A DNA stretch of 64,000 nt from Dendrophyllia cribrosa (Eukaryota > Cnidaria > Anthozoa > Scleractinia > Dendrophylliidae), in NCBI GenBank assembly GCA_024195265.1, contig JAJLRJ010000006.1, forward strand, positions 15,125,139 to 15,189,138, in the 5' to 3' direction. The notes under the pieces are model-generated. The model saw only the letters and a list, made by a program, of their open reading frames with translations, was not told where the DNA came from and searched no databases. A program made the translations under genes and the position numbers. This document shows, one piece after another, positions 1 through 12,065 of this stretch. How positions within the stretch are numbered: the first letter of the stretch is position 1; each line of letters starts with the position of its first letter.

Positions 1-3000
1 ATATCAGCAGACAGCTCCATAGTCGAATGCAGGATCTCGGCTGCTCTAACGAGTTGGTAAGTTTTTACTGTGAAATAGTGAATACACTTTATTACCATAT
101 TTACAAAGAAAGAAAAAACTGTTTACAATATAAAATTAAATCAGAAATAGGTAATGTTACCCAGAATAACTAGAAAGCTAATCGAGCTGAGTAACAAAAA
201 ATTCGTATGCCCGTATTCCCGCGAAGGGACCTTGCGTACAGTCTTGTACATTGTCATTTTTTTGTTGTCTTTCACTACTTTCAGGTACCTTACTGAAAGA
301 CTGTAACTGTAGAAACGTTTTTGCTTTCAAGAAACAACAACCATTAACCATCAAGTTGAAGGCCGCAATCAAAGTGAACCGAGGGGAAAACTAACTCTTC
401 GGTTCCTCTTCTCCCTCTTCCTTTCTCTTCGCATTTTTTTTTCGTTTTCTCGATTTATCCTTTTCCCTGACTACAAAGGCTGTTTACAGTCTATCTTGAT
501 CAGATTTTTTCATCGCTTTTAGAACTTTCCAGTGATTCTATTGTCTATCTCTTTTTCAGCATGAAATGTTCATGAATCCGCTGGCAGCTTGTGTGTACTC
601 CAATTCGTCTGTGTTGTTAGATAGATACAAACCGCTTGGAACCATCCTCGTAAGTACTCTGTTTCTGCTGAAAAAGGCTTCATATCACCATTTTAATGTT
701 ATTTTAAAAAGTCATAACCCAAAAATAATGATCCAGTTTTGTTTAAAAGTATTCTACTAGTGCTCCAAGAGTAAAAGAACGTTAAAAAAGATTGAATATG
801 TTCGAAACCTCTGCGACATCGCTCGACAAATCGCACTGAAATCGCCGCTAATTTACATACGTGATTTGAAGATGCAACTTGTGCTCGACAAATTGCACAA
901 AAAATCGCTTGTAAACGGAAGAGTCGAGGCCAACTGAAAGCGAGGGTTCAGATTTCCGTTTATACTAGTTCAATGAAAATGTGAGTATAACTTAAACTCT
1001 TCGAGAGCTCACGAGAGTCACCGAGAGTGCATGAGAGCTTCAGGCCAGACGAGAGCAAGAATTGGAACTCTTGTCAACTCCTGTCGACTCTTTGAGAGTA
1101 CACGGGAGTCGTCGACAGTTGACGAGAGTCGTCGAAAGTACACAAGAGTCGCCGAGAACGCCTGAGAGTCTCGGGCCAAATAAGAGCGAGAGTTTGAACT
1201 CTTTTCAACTCTCGGCCGTTTTCGCTGTTTTGTGCTAAAGAGTACTCCAACCTTCACCGGTTTTCTTCGAAAAAAATTCGCACATGTGCCAGTTTCAAGA
1301 GTCAAAGGTCTTTTGGCCTGGCCGTTCGTAAAAAAAGAGGCTAAAATTATATTTTTTTATCGAAAACTAAATTTATAAAGCTTTGTATTGATATGTAGTT
1401 TGTCACATTACTCTTGAAACTAGCGCGTGTATTTACCGAGGGACACCCGCGAAGATTGGAAGTACCTTAGACCAAAACAGAATTTCTGGCAACCTCAACT
1501 GTACTTGAGCTCATGATCATTTTTTGTTATTTTTTTCTCTTTTCAGGACATGGTCAACAAATATAAAGTGAAGAAAAAGAACATTGAACAAGGCGTGATG
1601 TTTTTCTACACCATCGCGTTGCTAAGAATTTTGGAAACCTTACACTCGTGTGGTATCATTCATGGAGACATCAAACCTGACAACTTTCTTGTATTGGATA
1701 GGTGTGTAAATAGGGGGGGGGGGGGGGGGGATTCGGGGACAGGGTGTATAGACCACTTTCATAATGGCGGCCGATTTATTTATTCTTTTATATGTATGTT
1801 AATTAGCCTCACTGGCCTCATTTTAGAGTAAAAATTCTTTTGAATTTTGCACATGTTACCGAGGCCAGTGAGGCTAATTAACATACATATAAAAGAATAA
1901 ATAAATCGGCCGCCATTATGAAAGTGGTCTATTGCTTCCATTTCCCTTATTAAACTCCTGGTTCAACCTTCTTACTAATTTATTATGCTGCACAATGTGG
2001 TTGTAACTTTTGAGAGGGTGGATTAAATCCTTAAATGTGACCATTCATATGAAAGCTATTGAGCAGTACTTTCCTGTGGTGCTGTTTATTATGCTGTACA
2101 AGATGGTTCTAACTTTTGAGTCTGTGGATGAAATCCTAAAGTGTGACCACTCAAATGAAAGCTATTGAGCAATACTTTCCTGTGGTACTGTTTATTATGC
2201 TGTACAAGATGGTTCTAACTTTTGAGTCTGTGGATGAAATCCTAAAGTGTGACCATTCAAATGAAAGCTACTGAACAGTACTTTCCTGCGGTGCTGTTTA
2301 TTTATATGTACATTATTTTGCAAAATAGTAAGAATGAGACTCTTTCCGAGCGCCTTTGCATGACAATGAGCAATATAAAAAGACCTACAAACTTTTATGG
2401 ACAGTAAGTAAACGTCGCGAGAACAATAGCCATTCTCCGCGATGCATCAAAACCTGCGGCTACCGGGGCCAATTTTGAGGTCATGGAATTGGACAGACTG
2501 TTCACAGTCCCCTATTTTTCCGTGTGCTCGTCGAGATCACTCCTTGGAAGTCATGGCGTGCTTACATCTAGGTCAACATTTTTTGTACTCTTCCCAGTTT
2601 TTTGCACACCTTGACATTCAAGCTGGCAGCTAAACGAAGTCAACGATCAAACTGGACAAACACAAGGGAAAATAGGGGACTGTAAACATTCGAGGAATTG
2701 GATAAAAAGTCATGGAATTTGCTTGTATTTTCAGTGATGTCGACACACCCGACTGCGCAGTGCTGAAGGTGATCGATTTTGGGCGTAGTATTGACATGAG
2801 GCTGTTCCCAGCTGGAACAACTTTCACCGCTAATTGCTACACAAATGACTTTCAGTGCATCGAGATGAAAGAAGGAAGACCTTGGACAACACAGGTAACT
2901 TTGCAACTTGATCTGGTGCTCGCGAAGAGTCGCCTTTCTCTTCGGTCATTAGGGAGCTTAAGCAACGACGACGGCAACGCCAAGGAAAACGTCACTTGAA

Positions 3001-5877
3001 AAAAGGATTCGCGCTATTTTAAACTACTTTGCAGTTGCTCCAATTTGTTTAGTTTGTCTAATGTGACTGGATTGTCCAGGAGCTGAATTTGAAGGGATGG
3101 CTTTCCGGTTCAAATGGAGAAAGGAAAATTAACCGTCGTGTGTTCACGTTCTCCAAAAAACCTATAATTTGATCATTTGACGTTGTTGTTTTGCAGGGAA
3201 CGGCAAAGAAATGTACCAAAATGTAAAACGCACATGCAGAGGTATTGTTTTCGCTCATTAAGCCTATTGTTTTGTGCCGTTCTCGCTGCCGTCGGCGTCG
3301 TGGTTGCTTAAGCTCCCTATTTCCTCGTGCAAGACTGCATAAAGCCTAGCTACCAAAGAGGAATATAGGAATTTATATAACCGTGCACGACACAAAAATA
3401 AGCTAAAAACAGCCGTTCCGTATTAACCTGCGATCAAGCTCTCGTGCTCGGGGGCGGGACTCATTCCAGGGCTGCAAATAACAGTCGGTCATCGGACAAT
3501 GGCCGACCAAAATTTGCCAATGTCCGACGAAATCGCAACCGTGGTCGGACATTACGTCCGAAAAAATTGCAAATGGCTGACCGTGTTTGAAATCGCCATA
3601 TAATGCATTGCAAACCCTTGAGCACTGAATACGTCATGTATGCCCGCTTGTAATGCATGGTAAATAATGTGATGTCCGACCAAATTTTTCGTTTGTCTGA
3701 CCAAAATGGTGCCTGTTGTATTTAATGTGGAGTAAAACGGCAACATTTCGCGCAACAGTGTTGCGTCGCAGGTTGCAGCCCTGATGTTGCGCGTATTGCC
3801 GCCTACGCTCGCAACAAATTTTCAAGTTGCAAATTTTCAAGTTGCAGAAGTAGAAGCGACGCCTTGTTTTGCGCGATAAGTTGCAAGAACGTGTTGCCCG
3901 TATTACTTTGCCTTGACATCTCTACATTTCCATGCAAGGTTTCTTAAGCCATAGGAGTAGTTACCAAGGGTGGATGAGGTCAATCAAGTCTTAACCCTTC
4001 AACTCTCAAGGGTGCCAAATGTCAAAATTCAAGAAAAATCTCAAATTTCTCTTTGTAAACATTGAAAAACAAATGGTACCATGCAAAAGTACTGATAAAG
4101 AGGTTTCATTTGAATGGTCACACCTTACGGTTTCTTCCACAGACTCAAAAGTTAGAACGAATGGTACCATGCAAAAGTACTGCTGAAGAGGTTTCATTTG
4201 AATGGTCACATCATAGGATTTCATCAACAGACTCAAAAGTTAGAACAAATGGTACCATGCAAAAGTACTGCTGAAGAGGTTTCATTTGAATGGTCACACC
4301 ATAGGATTTCATCAATAGACTCAAAAGTTAGAACAAATGGTACCATGCAAAATCTAAGTACTGCTGAAGAGGTTTCATTTGAATGGTCACACCTTACGGT
4401 TTCGTCCACAGATACAAAAGTTAGAACTACATTACATGTCTCCATAATTGACTCTGGGAGCGAAAGGAAGCTATGTCAAGGGGAATTTTGTGTTTTTGAG
4501 TCGAGACTGTGCTGACATTTAAACTAAGTACCTTTTCTCATAAAAGAAATGTTTATAAGAAGATATGAAGTGAATTATCGTAGGAAACTCAAAAGTTAGA
4601 ACTTCATTACATGTCTCTGGGATTAAATTTGACACAATTTCATGCCTTTTTCGCGTACCCCCCTCATGTCAAGGAGTTTAAAGGATTCGCCAATAGCTGC
4701 CAATTGTCCGATGTTTATGTTCTAGGAGTATATTGTATCTTAGTATCTAACATGACATGGGAAATAACCCACGAATGTTTCGTCCGATGTCCATTCCAAA
4801 AAAAAAAACTGGCATAGGTGAAACACATATTTTGCATGGGAAGTCACTGAAAGTGGCATTTTCGATCGTCTGGACCTACGGAGAACGTGTTGTTGGCGTT
4901 TGAGTTTTGTTTTTGTTTTGTTTTTTGTTGTTTTTGTTTTTCATTTTAAAGGGACGTTTTAGAAGGCTGTCGTGCTCGCCTTGCCATCATTTCACTATAG
5001 TAACAACTCGTATTTTTTTTTTGCAGATCGATACGTACGGCATCTTGGGCACAGTTCACTGCCTCTTGTTTCAAGACTACATGAAAGTCTACAAAGATGA
5101 TAAAGGCAGATGGAAAATCACAAAATCGGTCAAGAGGTATGTTCGTTTTTTCTTGTTCTCAATCTCTCCCATACTGACAAATAAGGAACTCGAAAATTGC
5201 CCGATTTCACTAATGGTTGTTATTCAATGATACAATTAGATTATTTATTGATAAACATGAGTTTAAAAACCGTAAAACAAGTAACATGTTTTCCCGCGTA
5301 AGGAGGCTTCCTTCAGAGAGCGGCACAAAACAATAGGTTTAATGAGCGAAAACAATGCCTGTGCACGTGCGTTTTACATTTGATACATTTCTTTGCCGTT
5401 CCCTGCAAAAACAACAACGTCAAATCATCAAATTATAGGTTTTGTGGAGAGCGTGAACACGACGGTTAATTTTCCTTGCTCTGTTTGAACTTGAAAGCCG
5501 TCCCTTCCAATTCAGCTCCTGGACAATTCAGTCGCATTAAACAATTTGGAACAATTTCATAGTAGTTTAAATGAGCGCAATTTTTTTTTCAATGACGTTT
5601 TCTTTGGCGTTGCCTGGGGAGTTCCCGTCGTGGTTGCTAAGGCTCCCTACTGCTCTTTGTGAATACAGTGACGTGGAAATCAAATTAAGCGACATCATTT
5701 TCTTTTAGGCACTGGGACCGCATTTGGGACAGACTGTTTGACTCGCTTCTTAACACACCTAGCTGCGAGGAACAACCTTCCTTGCGTGACTTCAGAGAAG
5801 AATTTGAAGAGCTGTACCGAGTGGACGAAGATAACTTCATCAGGCAGAGACAGCGGCATGAAGTCCTCATGTTTTAG
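1..5877 (+). CDS. BUB1: BUB1 mitotic checkpoint serine/threonine kinase, C-terminal kinase half (six exons; 5' part outside window)
   Basis: BUB1 family kinase, which acts at kinetochores in the spindle checkpoint and phosphorylates histone H2A. Exons with consensus GT/AG borders: 1-56 (partial), 560-649, 1547-1701, 2735-2894, 5027-5136, 5709-5877. Phases are compatible throughout (0, 0, 2, 0, 2). The first exons match the N-lobe around the QL..RM and GTIL segments. Exon 3 carries the catalytic loop HGDIKPDN. Exon 4 carries the DFG motif (VIDFGRSIDM) and the family-typical LFPAGT and FQCIEM segments. The last exon ends at TAG 5875-5877. Human BUB1 has DLG where this has DFG. All catalytic residues visible here are present, so an active kinase is likely. 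A BUB1B/BUBR1 or ancestral BUB1/BUBR1 (MADBUB) identity cannot be excluded without the N-terminus. Possible poly(A) signals lie at 6022-6027 and 6633-6638. Confidence 0.9.
1713..1730. repeat. poly-G run in BUB1 intron 3
   Basis: Uninterrupted run of about 18 G starting 12 bases after the exon 3 donor site. Homopolymers of this length are often mis-sized in assemblies. Confidence 0.9.
1748..1932. repeat. perfect foldback (inverted repeat) element in BUB1 intron 3
   Basis: Two 72-bp arms (1748-1819 and 1861-1932) are exact reverse complements around a 41-bp spacer. This is the structure of a foldback MITE. Identical arms suggest a recent insertion or palindrome correction. Confidence 0.9.
1979..2300. 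repeat. about 104-bp minisatellite, about 3 copies, BUB1 intron 3
   Basis: Tandem unit containing GTGACCATTCAAATGAAAGC, TACTTTCCTGTGGTGCTG and TTCTAACTTTTGAGTCTGTG; successive copies start near 2037, 2141 and 2245, with a diverged partial copy before. It is related to the repeat at 4060-4430 but in reverse orientation. Confidence 0.85.
2951..3318. repeat. MITE-like element, copy 1, BUB1 intron 4
   Basis: Begins AGGGAGCTTAAGCAACGACG and ends with the near reverse complement (GTGGTTGCTTAAGCTCCCT), giving imperfect TIRs. The interior matches 5297-5649 in inverted orientation. There is no coding potential. Confidence 0.8.
4060..4430. repeat. about 87-bp minisatellite, 4 copies, BUB1 intron 4
   Basis: Unit contains AATGGTACCATGCAAAAGTA, GTTTCATTTGAATGGTCACA and CAGACTCAAAAGTTAGAAC. 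Parts are the reverse complement of the minisatellite at 1979-2300, so exon 4 of BUB1 sits between inverted relatives. The repeated unit is open in several frames, but this is a by-product of tandem repetition, not a gene. Confidence 0.85.
5297..5649. repeat. MITE-like element, copy 2, BUB1 intron 5
   Basis: Inverted, diverged copy of the element at 2951-3318. It shares the internal AACAATAGG...ATGAGCGAAAACAATG and GTCAAATGATCAAATTATAGG-like segments and ends in TTGCTAAGGCTCCCT. Confidence 0.75.
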
Positions 5878-6011
5878 TGACCTTTTTTCACATTTGATTG
5901 GTATCTTTGACGCATGATTGACTTTTCCGAGGCGACGTTTAATTGGCTTCTTGCTGAACGCGCGAAGCCAATGATTTTAATACTATGCCCCCTAAAACTG
6001 GTAAAAGTATA

Positions 6012-6172
6012 CACCTAATTCAATAAAGGTTGCTTTGGCAGTTGGTCATTGGTAATTGGGAATTGGCATTTGGCATACGGAACACAATGCAATGCTTCGC
6101 TTGAGTGACCACCAAACAATAGCTTCCCAATGCCCAATTACCAATGACCAAAGCAACCTTTTTTGAATTAGG
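6012..6172. repeat. foldback element in BUB1 3' flank
   Basis: Imperfect inverted repeat: arms around 6012-6066 and 6122-6172 share CACCTAATTCAA and TTGGTCATTGGTAATTGGG. The first AATAAA after the BUB1 stop (6022-6027) lies in the left arm, so the element may supply the gene's poly(A) signal. Confidence 0.75.
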
Positions 6173-6639
6173 TGTATATATCTGACAAGCAGTTGCGTTA
6201 TTTCCAGTTGTTAAAAATGGTCAGGGAAAGGAAGGACACCTGACCACAAGTGCTTTTCGTTAGCCATCAATCACACGAACGAATGGTTCGTCACGTGGAA
6301 AGTTTTCACTTCCGTCATATATGAGTGCTATTAACAGTTAAAATTAAAAAAAAATGGATGCGACTGGCTTGTGTTAGTTTTCCAAACCTGTCGGGAAATC
6401 ATGTAAAGAACACATGCCTTTTGCACGCATCAACATGTAATAATGTCAATGTATTTTATTTATTGTTACATTGGCGTGCTCGTAATTTGTAAACTATTTT
6501 TCTAATTTTAGTTTAGAATACGATGTAAAATCCTGTTACTCAAAACTTTTTAATGAAACAATCAATATTGTGAGTGTTGTTGTGGACGCAACAAAATGTA
6601 ATGGTTTGACTTCCTCGACGAAGCGTGTGATAAATAAAA

Positions 6640-8404
6640 ACCGTACCGTTTATCAATGGAAAGCTCTGGAAAGGAGACCATGATCAAGTACAGGTATATA
6701 TGCCTGTTTTACCACCAATTTTGCACCAAAAACTGATCACGTTTTTTTCCATTAGCTCTGTCAGTCCAACCTGTATTAGTTGCAGAATCTGCTGACGTGT
6801 GAATTAGTGACGTCACAAGTGGTTGAATTGCCATTCCTCCAAATCCCGGAAAAATCCGGATTTAGCATAATAAGGGTTAAGTTGTATGTGTACACCTTTC
6901 TAATTTTGCCGTCATCCATCGTCAAATTAAAAACAAACAAAAGGTTCCCCAGTCCTCGCGGAAGGCAATTTTCGTGCTTCCTCGCGTAATTGACTATCCC
7001 TGAGAGAAACACAGGACTACTCACTCTCTACATCTGTGTCCGTTTAATATAGCGAGATCTGACTGTTGCATCGACACACTCGTTGACCCATGTAATGATA
7101 GGTTTATGAACAAAGTTATACGCTCCTTTCTTATCCAAATAGTCGTTTTGTTTTACATGAGTGCAGATACCAGCAAACATTCATTTCCCATGACCTTCAG
7201 ATCAGCGAACCGATGAATGCCCACCTGTTGTCAATAACACCACAAGAAACCGAACATTACGGGTCGCTGACAAGCGGAGAACTTTTAAGTGACAACTAGA
7301 AAAAAAAAAACTAACATCCAACGAGTTTGTGAACCGAATCGTCCTATATGGGTCGCAGCTTTTGATACGCATTTTAACCTGGATTTGACGTTCGACGGAG
7401 TATATTAGACACGGTATGTTGCTCTTTAACGCTTTCACACCCCAGAGCGATGCACAAGACGATTTTTAACACAACGGTCACTGCAGCGTTGAAAATCGAC
7501 ACTGTTTCACGGCGCGCACGATTCAGTTTTAACGCAACATCTTGCTGTGGGAACACATGCAAATGAAGAGTATTGTCCGCGCGTTTTGTTTTGTTTTGTT
7601 GTTTTTTTTGCACAGGAGGACTAGATTTCGCTCTGAAATCGTCGCTGACATCACTCCTTCATGCTTCCACACCTTAGAGTTGAAATGACCTTACATTTCG
7701 CTTTGTGCTTTGTGAAAAAAAAAAAACTACCAGGGGGAAAAGTACTGTTTACCATCTGAGTCGTGACACTTCAGGCCAGTTTTATCAATCGACCCAAATT
7801 AGTTAGAACCAAATTTCTTGACTCCGGGTTTGCTGAGAAGTTCATATTATTAATAAGCTTTTGATTTGATTCAGTTTTTATCTCCCATAGTTTACAGCAT
7901 TGTAGAAAATCAGATAAGAAAAAAATGTCACTCTATGGATTTTGATTAAATCGTTCCGTTCTTTCTTCGCGTCTGGACAAGCATCTTTCTTCTAGCTCGT
8001 TTCCAAGAAAACTTAGAAATAAGCATCGGTTAATTTTATGCTTGTCTCATGCTGCAAGAATCTTAATATAAAGCCTGAGCTGGATAGTATTTACTCTGTC
8101 AACTTAATTTGGGGGAGATGCAACAAGCTTTTATTATTTCAGCACAAAATTAAAGGTGTGTGCTTCCTAAGTTCCCGCAAACGTATAGATAAAAAACGGT
8201 ACGCAGAACTGAAACGTTACTAGTCGATGAAAGGGAATCTCATTAATGGTTCCCAGAAAGGATTGTTAGCCATTATTTTGACAAGCAGGTGTTTTTTTTT
8301 TGGGTTTGATTCACGCCTTGATCTAAAGACTGGGGCAACTGAGAAGTGAATAATGGACCACGAGATGATTGAAAGCAAAGAAAATGTTGAAAGTGATTGA
8401 CACT
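6640..8404. other. intergenic, nothing recognised
   Basis: Between the BUB1 3' end and the repeat pair at 8405. AT-rich, with short stop-bounded frames showing no family motif or compositional sign of coding. Confidence 0.5.
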
Positions 8405-9047
8405 TAAGCCTGGTTCACACTAGCGACATAACGGCGAGGTCACGCAAATTCAAAACACGACGTATATCGATGTTTTTTGTCACCAGTGTGAACAACACAA
8501 CATTACGACATAATAGGAACACAATGATAACGACATAAGGAAAAAACTGATCTTTTCTTTATGTTGTTATATTATGTCCATGATGATGTTCTTATGTCCA
8601 GTGTTCTCACCAGGCCGCGGCCTTGCGGGATTCCCGCAAAAAAAAAAATTGAGATGGCGCACCAAAAGTTAGGGCGCAGGAGCAAGCTTCGAGTCAAACG
8701 GACTTTTGAATGTTTATGAGTAGTTTAATGGTCAGTCGAACACCCCAGCATTTTGCTTGTTCAAATGAATAAAAACATTTATCAAAAAATTTAAAGCCTT
8801 TAATTTTATTGCCTTTACCCTCGTTGGTCACACGTACGTGGTGAAGGTTTGGGTAGGCATCGCTATCAAATCGTAAACATCTTGTCCGCCATGTTGGATC
8901 AGGTAGGTACTTCATGTAACAGACCTTTTGGAGTAACTTTGTCCTTCTAATATTCTTACAGGGCCCCTATTTTTCAACAGAGGTGGCCCTGCGACTCCCC
9001 AAGGCAAAACTGTATGTCGTTATGTCGCTAGTGTGAACCAGGCTTTA
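8405..9047. repeat. non-autonomous DNA element with TIR TAAGCCTGGTTCACACTAGC
   Basis: Starts TAAGCCTGGTTCACACTAGC and ends with its reverse complement GCTAGTGTGAACCAGGCTTTA. The interior has several words of the type CAGTGTGAACAACACAACAT and GACATAA, plus a poly-A of 11. No coding sequence. Confidence 0.8.
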
Positions 9048-9336
9048 GTACCGACATAACGGGGAGGTCACGCAAATGCAAAACACAGCTTTTATCAATG
9101 ATCAATGTTTTGTGTTACCAGTGTGAACAACACAACATAACGACATTATAGGAATGATGACAAACAGTAACGACATAAGCAAAAAACTGACTGATCTTTT
9201 CAAGATGTTGTTATGTCCATGTTCGTATGCTCTTATGCACCAGGTTGTTTTATATCAGTAGTGTGAACAACATAACGATACAATAGGAACATGTATGTCG
9301 TTATGTCGCTATAGTGTGAACCAGGCTTTAGTCCTT
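9047..9336. repeat. second, shorter copy of the 8405 element
   Basis: Repeats the start of the first copy (CGACATAACGGGGAGGTCACG, with the first TIR bases missing) and ends TAGTGTGAACCAGGCTTTAG. The two copies abut, suggesting tandem or nested insertion. Confidence 0.7.
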
Positions 9337-9717
9337 ATGTCGTTATGTCGCTGAAAAAAGTTAATTTAGTAAGGTACGTTGCGGCAGTTTAAAGAGATCT
9401 TGACGTTGTTGTCCAATTTTGTAGTCCATGCGTAAAATATTTAAGGGGAATGTCGCAGGGATTTTGCTCCTTTTGGTCAAAACTGTACTAAACATTTCAC
9501 TCTCTTTTTAAGTACCTTTGCTGGTTACAAAAAATATTCTTAGAACACTGGGATGAAAAAAATCATGCAATTCGTGTGATTCCTAAGACACAACTTAAAA
9601 ATATCGAGCAATCATAGTTTCAGTGCGCTAATATAGTAATTCAGTGATAGGCATTCCAATTCAAGTCTTTTGCATACATCTTCTGTTTGGTTTACCATCA
9701 TATTTTTTCAGCTAATT

Positions 9718-9740
9718 TTTTTTTTCCCTTCTACGATGCA
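9718..9740 (+). promoter_or_regulatory. probable 3' splice site of the sulfotransferase 5'-UTR exon
   Basis: Long T/C tract followed by ATGCAG, 41 bp before the start codon. It is consistent with an upstream non-coding exon; no upstream exon could be identified. Confidence 0.4.
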
Positions 9741-9780
9741 GATGGCCATTTGAAGCACATCCGGGGTATTCACATCTTGC

Positions 9781-10866
9781 ATGGCCCAACCTCGGAGAGT
9801 GCCCGGTATCTTGGCCCTTATTGCTCTTGGTGTCGGGGCGTGCATCGTGATAAAGGCCTTCTCGTGGTATCCAGGCCTTGTGACTTTTCGACCAGCACAG
9901 AAAGCAACCAATGAAAAGACAAATGTGTTGATTTTAGCGCACGGGAGATCAGGCTCGTCATTTTTGGGACAGATTTTTAATAGCCATCCTGACGTATTTT
10001 ACATTTACGAACCTTTGATAACGTTTCAGCTCACCACGGTTCGTGATTCCAAATTATACGAGCAGTCCACGATGCGACTCTTACGTGACATTTTCAACTG
10101 CAGATTTAAGCAACAAACCGAGTTTTTGTCGTTCATGTCGCACATGACGCTAAATCGTTTCTCGAGCCGCGCGCTAACCACATCCTACTGTAAGAACACA
10201 ACCAGCATGCGAGACAACCGTACTTTTGTACACTGCAAAGACTTAGATCCTCTTATTACATCTCTTTCCTGCAAGGTTCACAAACATACGGTGGTTAAAG
10301 TTCTGGCGCATCGTTTGCTACCCTTTATCGAAGTAGATCGGCTTGCACCTCTGTTTAATTCCTGCAGTAAATTGAAAATTATTCACTTAATGCGCGATCC
10401 TAGGGCGGTGATCGCATCAATGGACCGCGTGGGGTGGATTTTCAATAATTCTGCAGTCAATACAGCTACAACAGATTTTTCTCTCTTCAAAACTCTCGCG
10501 CAAAAATTCTGCTCAGACATGGTGCGTTCGCTGAGCTTTGCGCTTTCCGCGGAAGCGAAATTCCCAGATCACTACAAGCTTGTCCGTTACGAGGATTTGG
10601 TTCAATCGCTGTTCAATGTTTCACACGAATTGTTTGACTTCGCTGGTATTACGAGGTCAGTTCGAGTCAATGCTTTTTTGGTTAACAGCACTAGTTCTTA
10701 CGACAGCAGAAATACCCAAGAATATGCTACCTTTAGGAGTAACGTTTCTTCACTAATAGACTCTTGGAGAAGGCAATTCAGCTATGACGCTGTGCGTGCT
10801 GTGGAATCGCATTGCTTGCCAGTGTTAGAAATATTAAGATACACACCCGTGTTTAGCCAGAGTTAA
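9781..10866 (+). CDS. carbohydrate sulfotransferase (CHST1/3/keratan sulfate Gal-6-type), type II Golgi membrane protein
   Basis: 361 aa, one exon. It transfers sulfate from PAPS to a glycan in the Golgi lumen (family knowledge). Residues 1-7 are cytosolic with basic charge, 8-26 form a signal-anchor helix, and a lumenal catalytic domain follows. The 5'-phosphosulfate loop GRSGSSFL lies at 55-62 and the 3'-phosphate site RDPRAVIAS at 205-213. Several N-x-S/T sites occur (for example N139, N146, N222). Length fits the family. A pyrimidine tract ending in GATGCAG at 9740 just upstream looks like a 3' splice site, so a non-coding 5' exon is likely; the ATG at 9781 is the first to give the signal anchor. 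The exact acceptor sugar cannot be told. Confidence 0.88.
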   Translation: MAQPRRVPGILALIALGVGACIVIKAFSWYPGLVTFRPAQKATNEKTNVLILAHGRSGSSFLGQIFNSHPDVFYIYEPLITFQLTTVRDSKLYEQSTMRLLRDIFNCRFKQQTEFLSFMSHMTLNRFSSRALTTSYCKNTTSMRDNRTFVHCKDLDPLITSLSCKVHKHTVVKVLAHRLLPFIEVDRLAPLFNSCSKLKIIHLMRDPRAVIASMDRVGWIFNNSAVNTATTDFSLFKTLAQKFCSDMVRSLSFALSAEAKFPDHYKLVRYEDLVQSLFNVSHELFDFAGITRSVRVNAFLVNSTSSYDSRNTQEYATFRSNVSSLIDSWRRQFSYDAVRAVESHCLPVLEILRYTPVFSQS

Positions 10867-11426
10867 ACACGTGAACTCCAAAATAAGTTCAGCCGGATGC
10901 TCAACGGAGCCTTAGGGGAAATCCGCTGAACGAAGTGAGTGCAGGCGCAAAAGACGAAAATACTGAGACGAAAATACCTGATCGCTGCCTTCCACGTTCT
11001 TCTGCACCTGCATTCCACTAACTTCACTCAACAGATTTTCCCAATCAGGGATGGTATAAAGCGGGCATGTTTGGGCCGACCTATTGTTTCTTTTGTGTTG
11101 GTATAGGTAGTTAAGTAATGATCCGCATAGTACTATATTATTTCTGCCGTCATTGTTGTTGGGTTAAGATATGGAGACTGACACTCCGGCTACGTCACTC
11201 CCTTTCCTACGTTTTGCTATCAGAACCGACTTGAAACCACCAGAAAATATCCCCTTATCAAACCTTAAAAATCCCCACCCGCTCCGAACCCCTTCAGTCC
11301 ATAAAGGGAGAAAAGCCACGCGCATTTGTATGCTAAGCCGCCTTTATGATACTAAGATCACACTTTTGCAGTGACAACGAGAGATACAGTCTCTCTTAGC
11401 CCAAGAGAGACTGTATCAAGAAATGA
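10867..11426. other. intergenic, nothing recognised
   Basis: No gene-like frame and no clear repeat boundaries. It includes the presumed 3' UTR of the sulfotransferase, without an obvious AATAAA close to the stop. Confidence 0.4.
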
Positions 11427-11749
11427 GGAATCAGAGAATTAACTTTGTGGGTAAATTATAGTGCTAAAGTCAACCCATAAATTTCCCTGTACTGAGCGTT
11501 AGCCCTAGTAAGGAAATGAGGGACCACCCGAGGGAAAGAAAAAAATCTTTGACCTTGGTGGGATTCGAACCCACGACCTCCAGAGGTTACCACCTTATCG
11601 GTCGTGGGTTTGAATCCCACCGAGGTCAAAGATTTTTTTCTTTCCCTCGTGTGGTCCCTCATTTCCTTGCTAGGGCTAACGCTCAGTACAGGGAAATTTA
11701 TGGGTTGACTTTAGCACTATAATTTACACAGAGTTAATTCTCTGATTCC
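11427..11749. repeat. long foldback element with tRNA T-arm-like centre
   Basis: Nearly perfect inverted repeat with arms of about 150 bp (11427-11590 and about 11600-11749). Each arm ends centrally in GTGGGATTCGAACCCACGAC or its complement, which matches the T-arm/B-box of a tRNA (GGTTCGAATCCC). The translated frames on both strands are similar because of the palindrome, not because of coding. Confidence 0.88.
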
Positions 11750-12065
11750 TTGTTTGTATCACCAGTGCTACGTGGCTCAACATTTATCTGATCAAGAAAT
11801 GGTCTATTGTACCGGGTCAAATTCGCACATTAAGATTTAAACAATAAGCCTTTTGTTTTACGTGAAGCTGCCGAAACCGCGCCGAAACGTTCGAGGATGA
11901 TCGTAAAATCTTCGGCTTAACGACCTGAGCGCGTGTATCTTTGTGTTCACAAAGAACTCTTTCTGAAAAAGACTCATGAAACTGGTTCGGTCTAAGATTT
12001 TCATTTCCAGTTCAGTAGAATGTGCGCTCATACAAGCGCACATTAAGCCGATCGCTGAGACCTCA

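Noticed and set aside
4006..4515. Open frames on both strands with repeated peptides in BUB1 intron 4
   Set aside because: Explained by the 87-bp minisatellite.
11456..11722. Two near-identical 68-codon open frames on opposite strands
   Set aside because: They are the two arms of one palindrome and have no family similarity.
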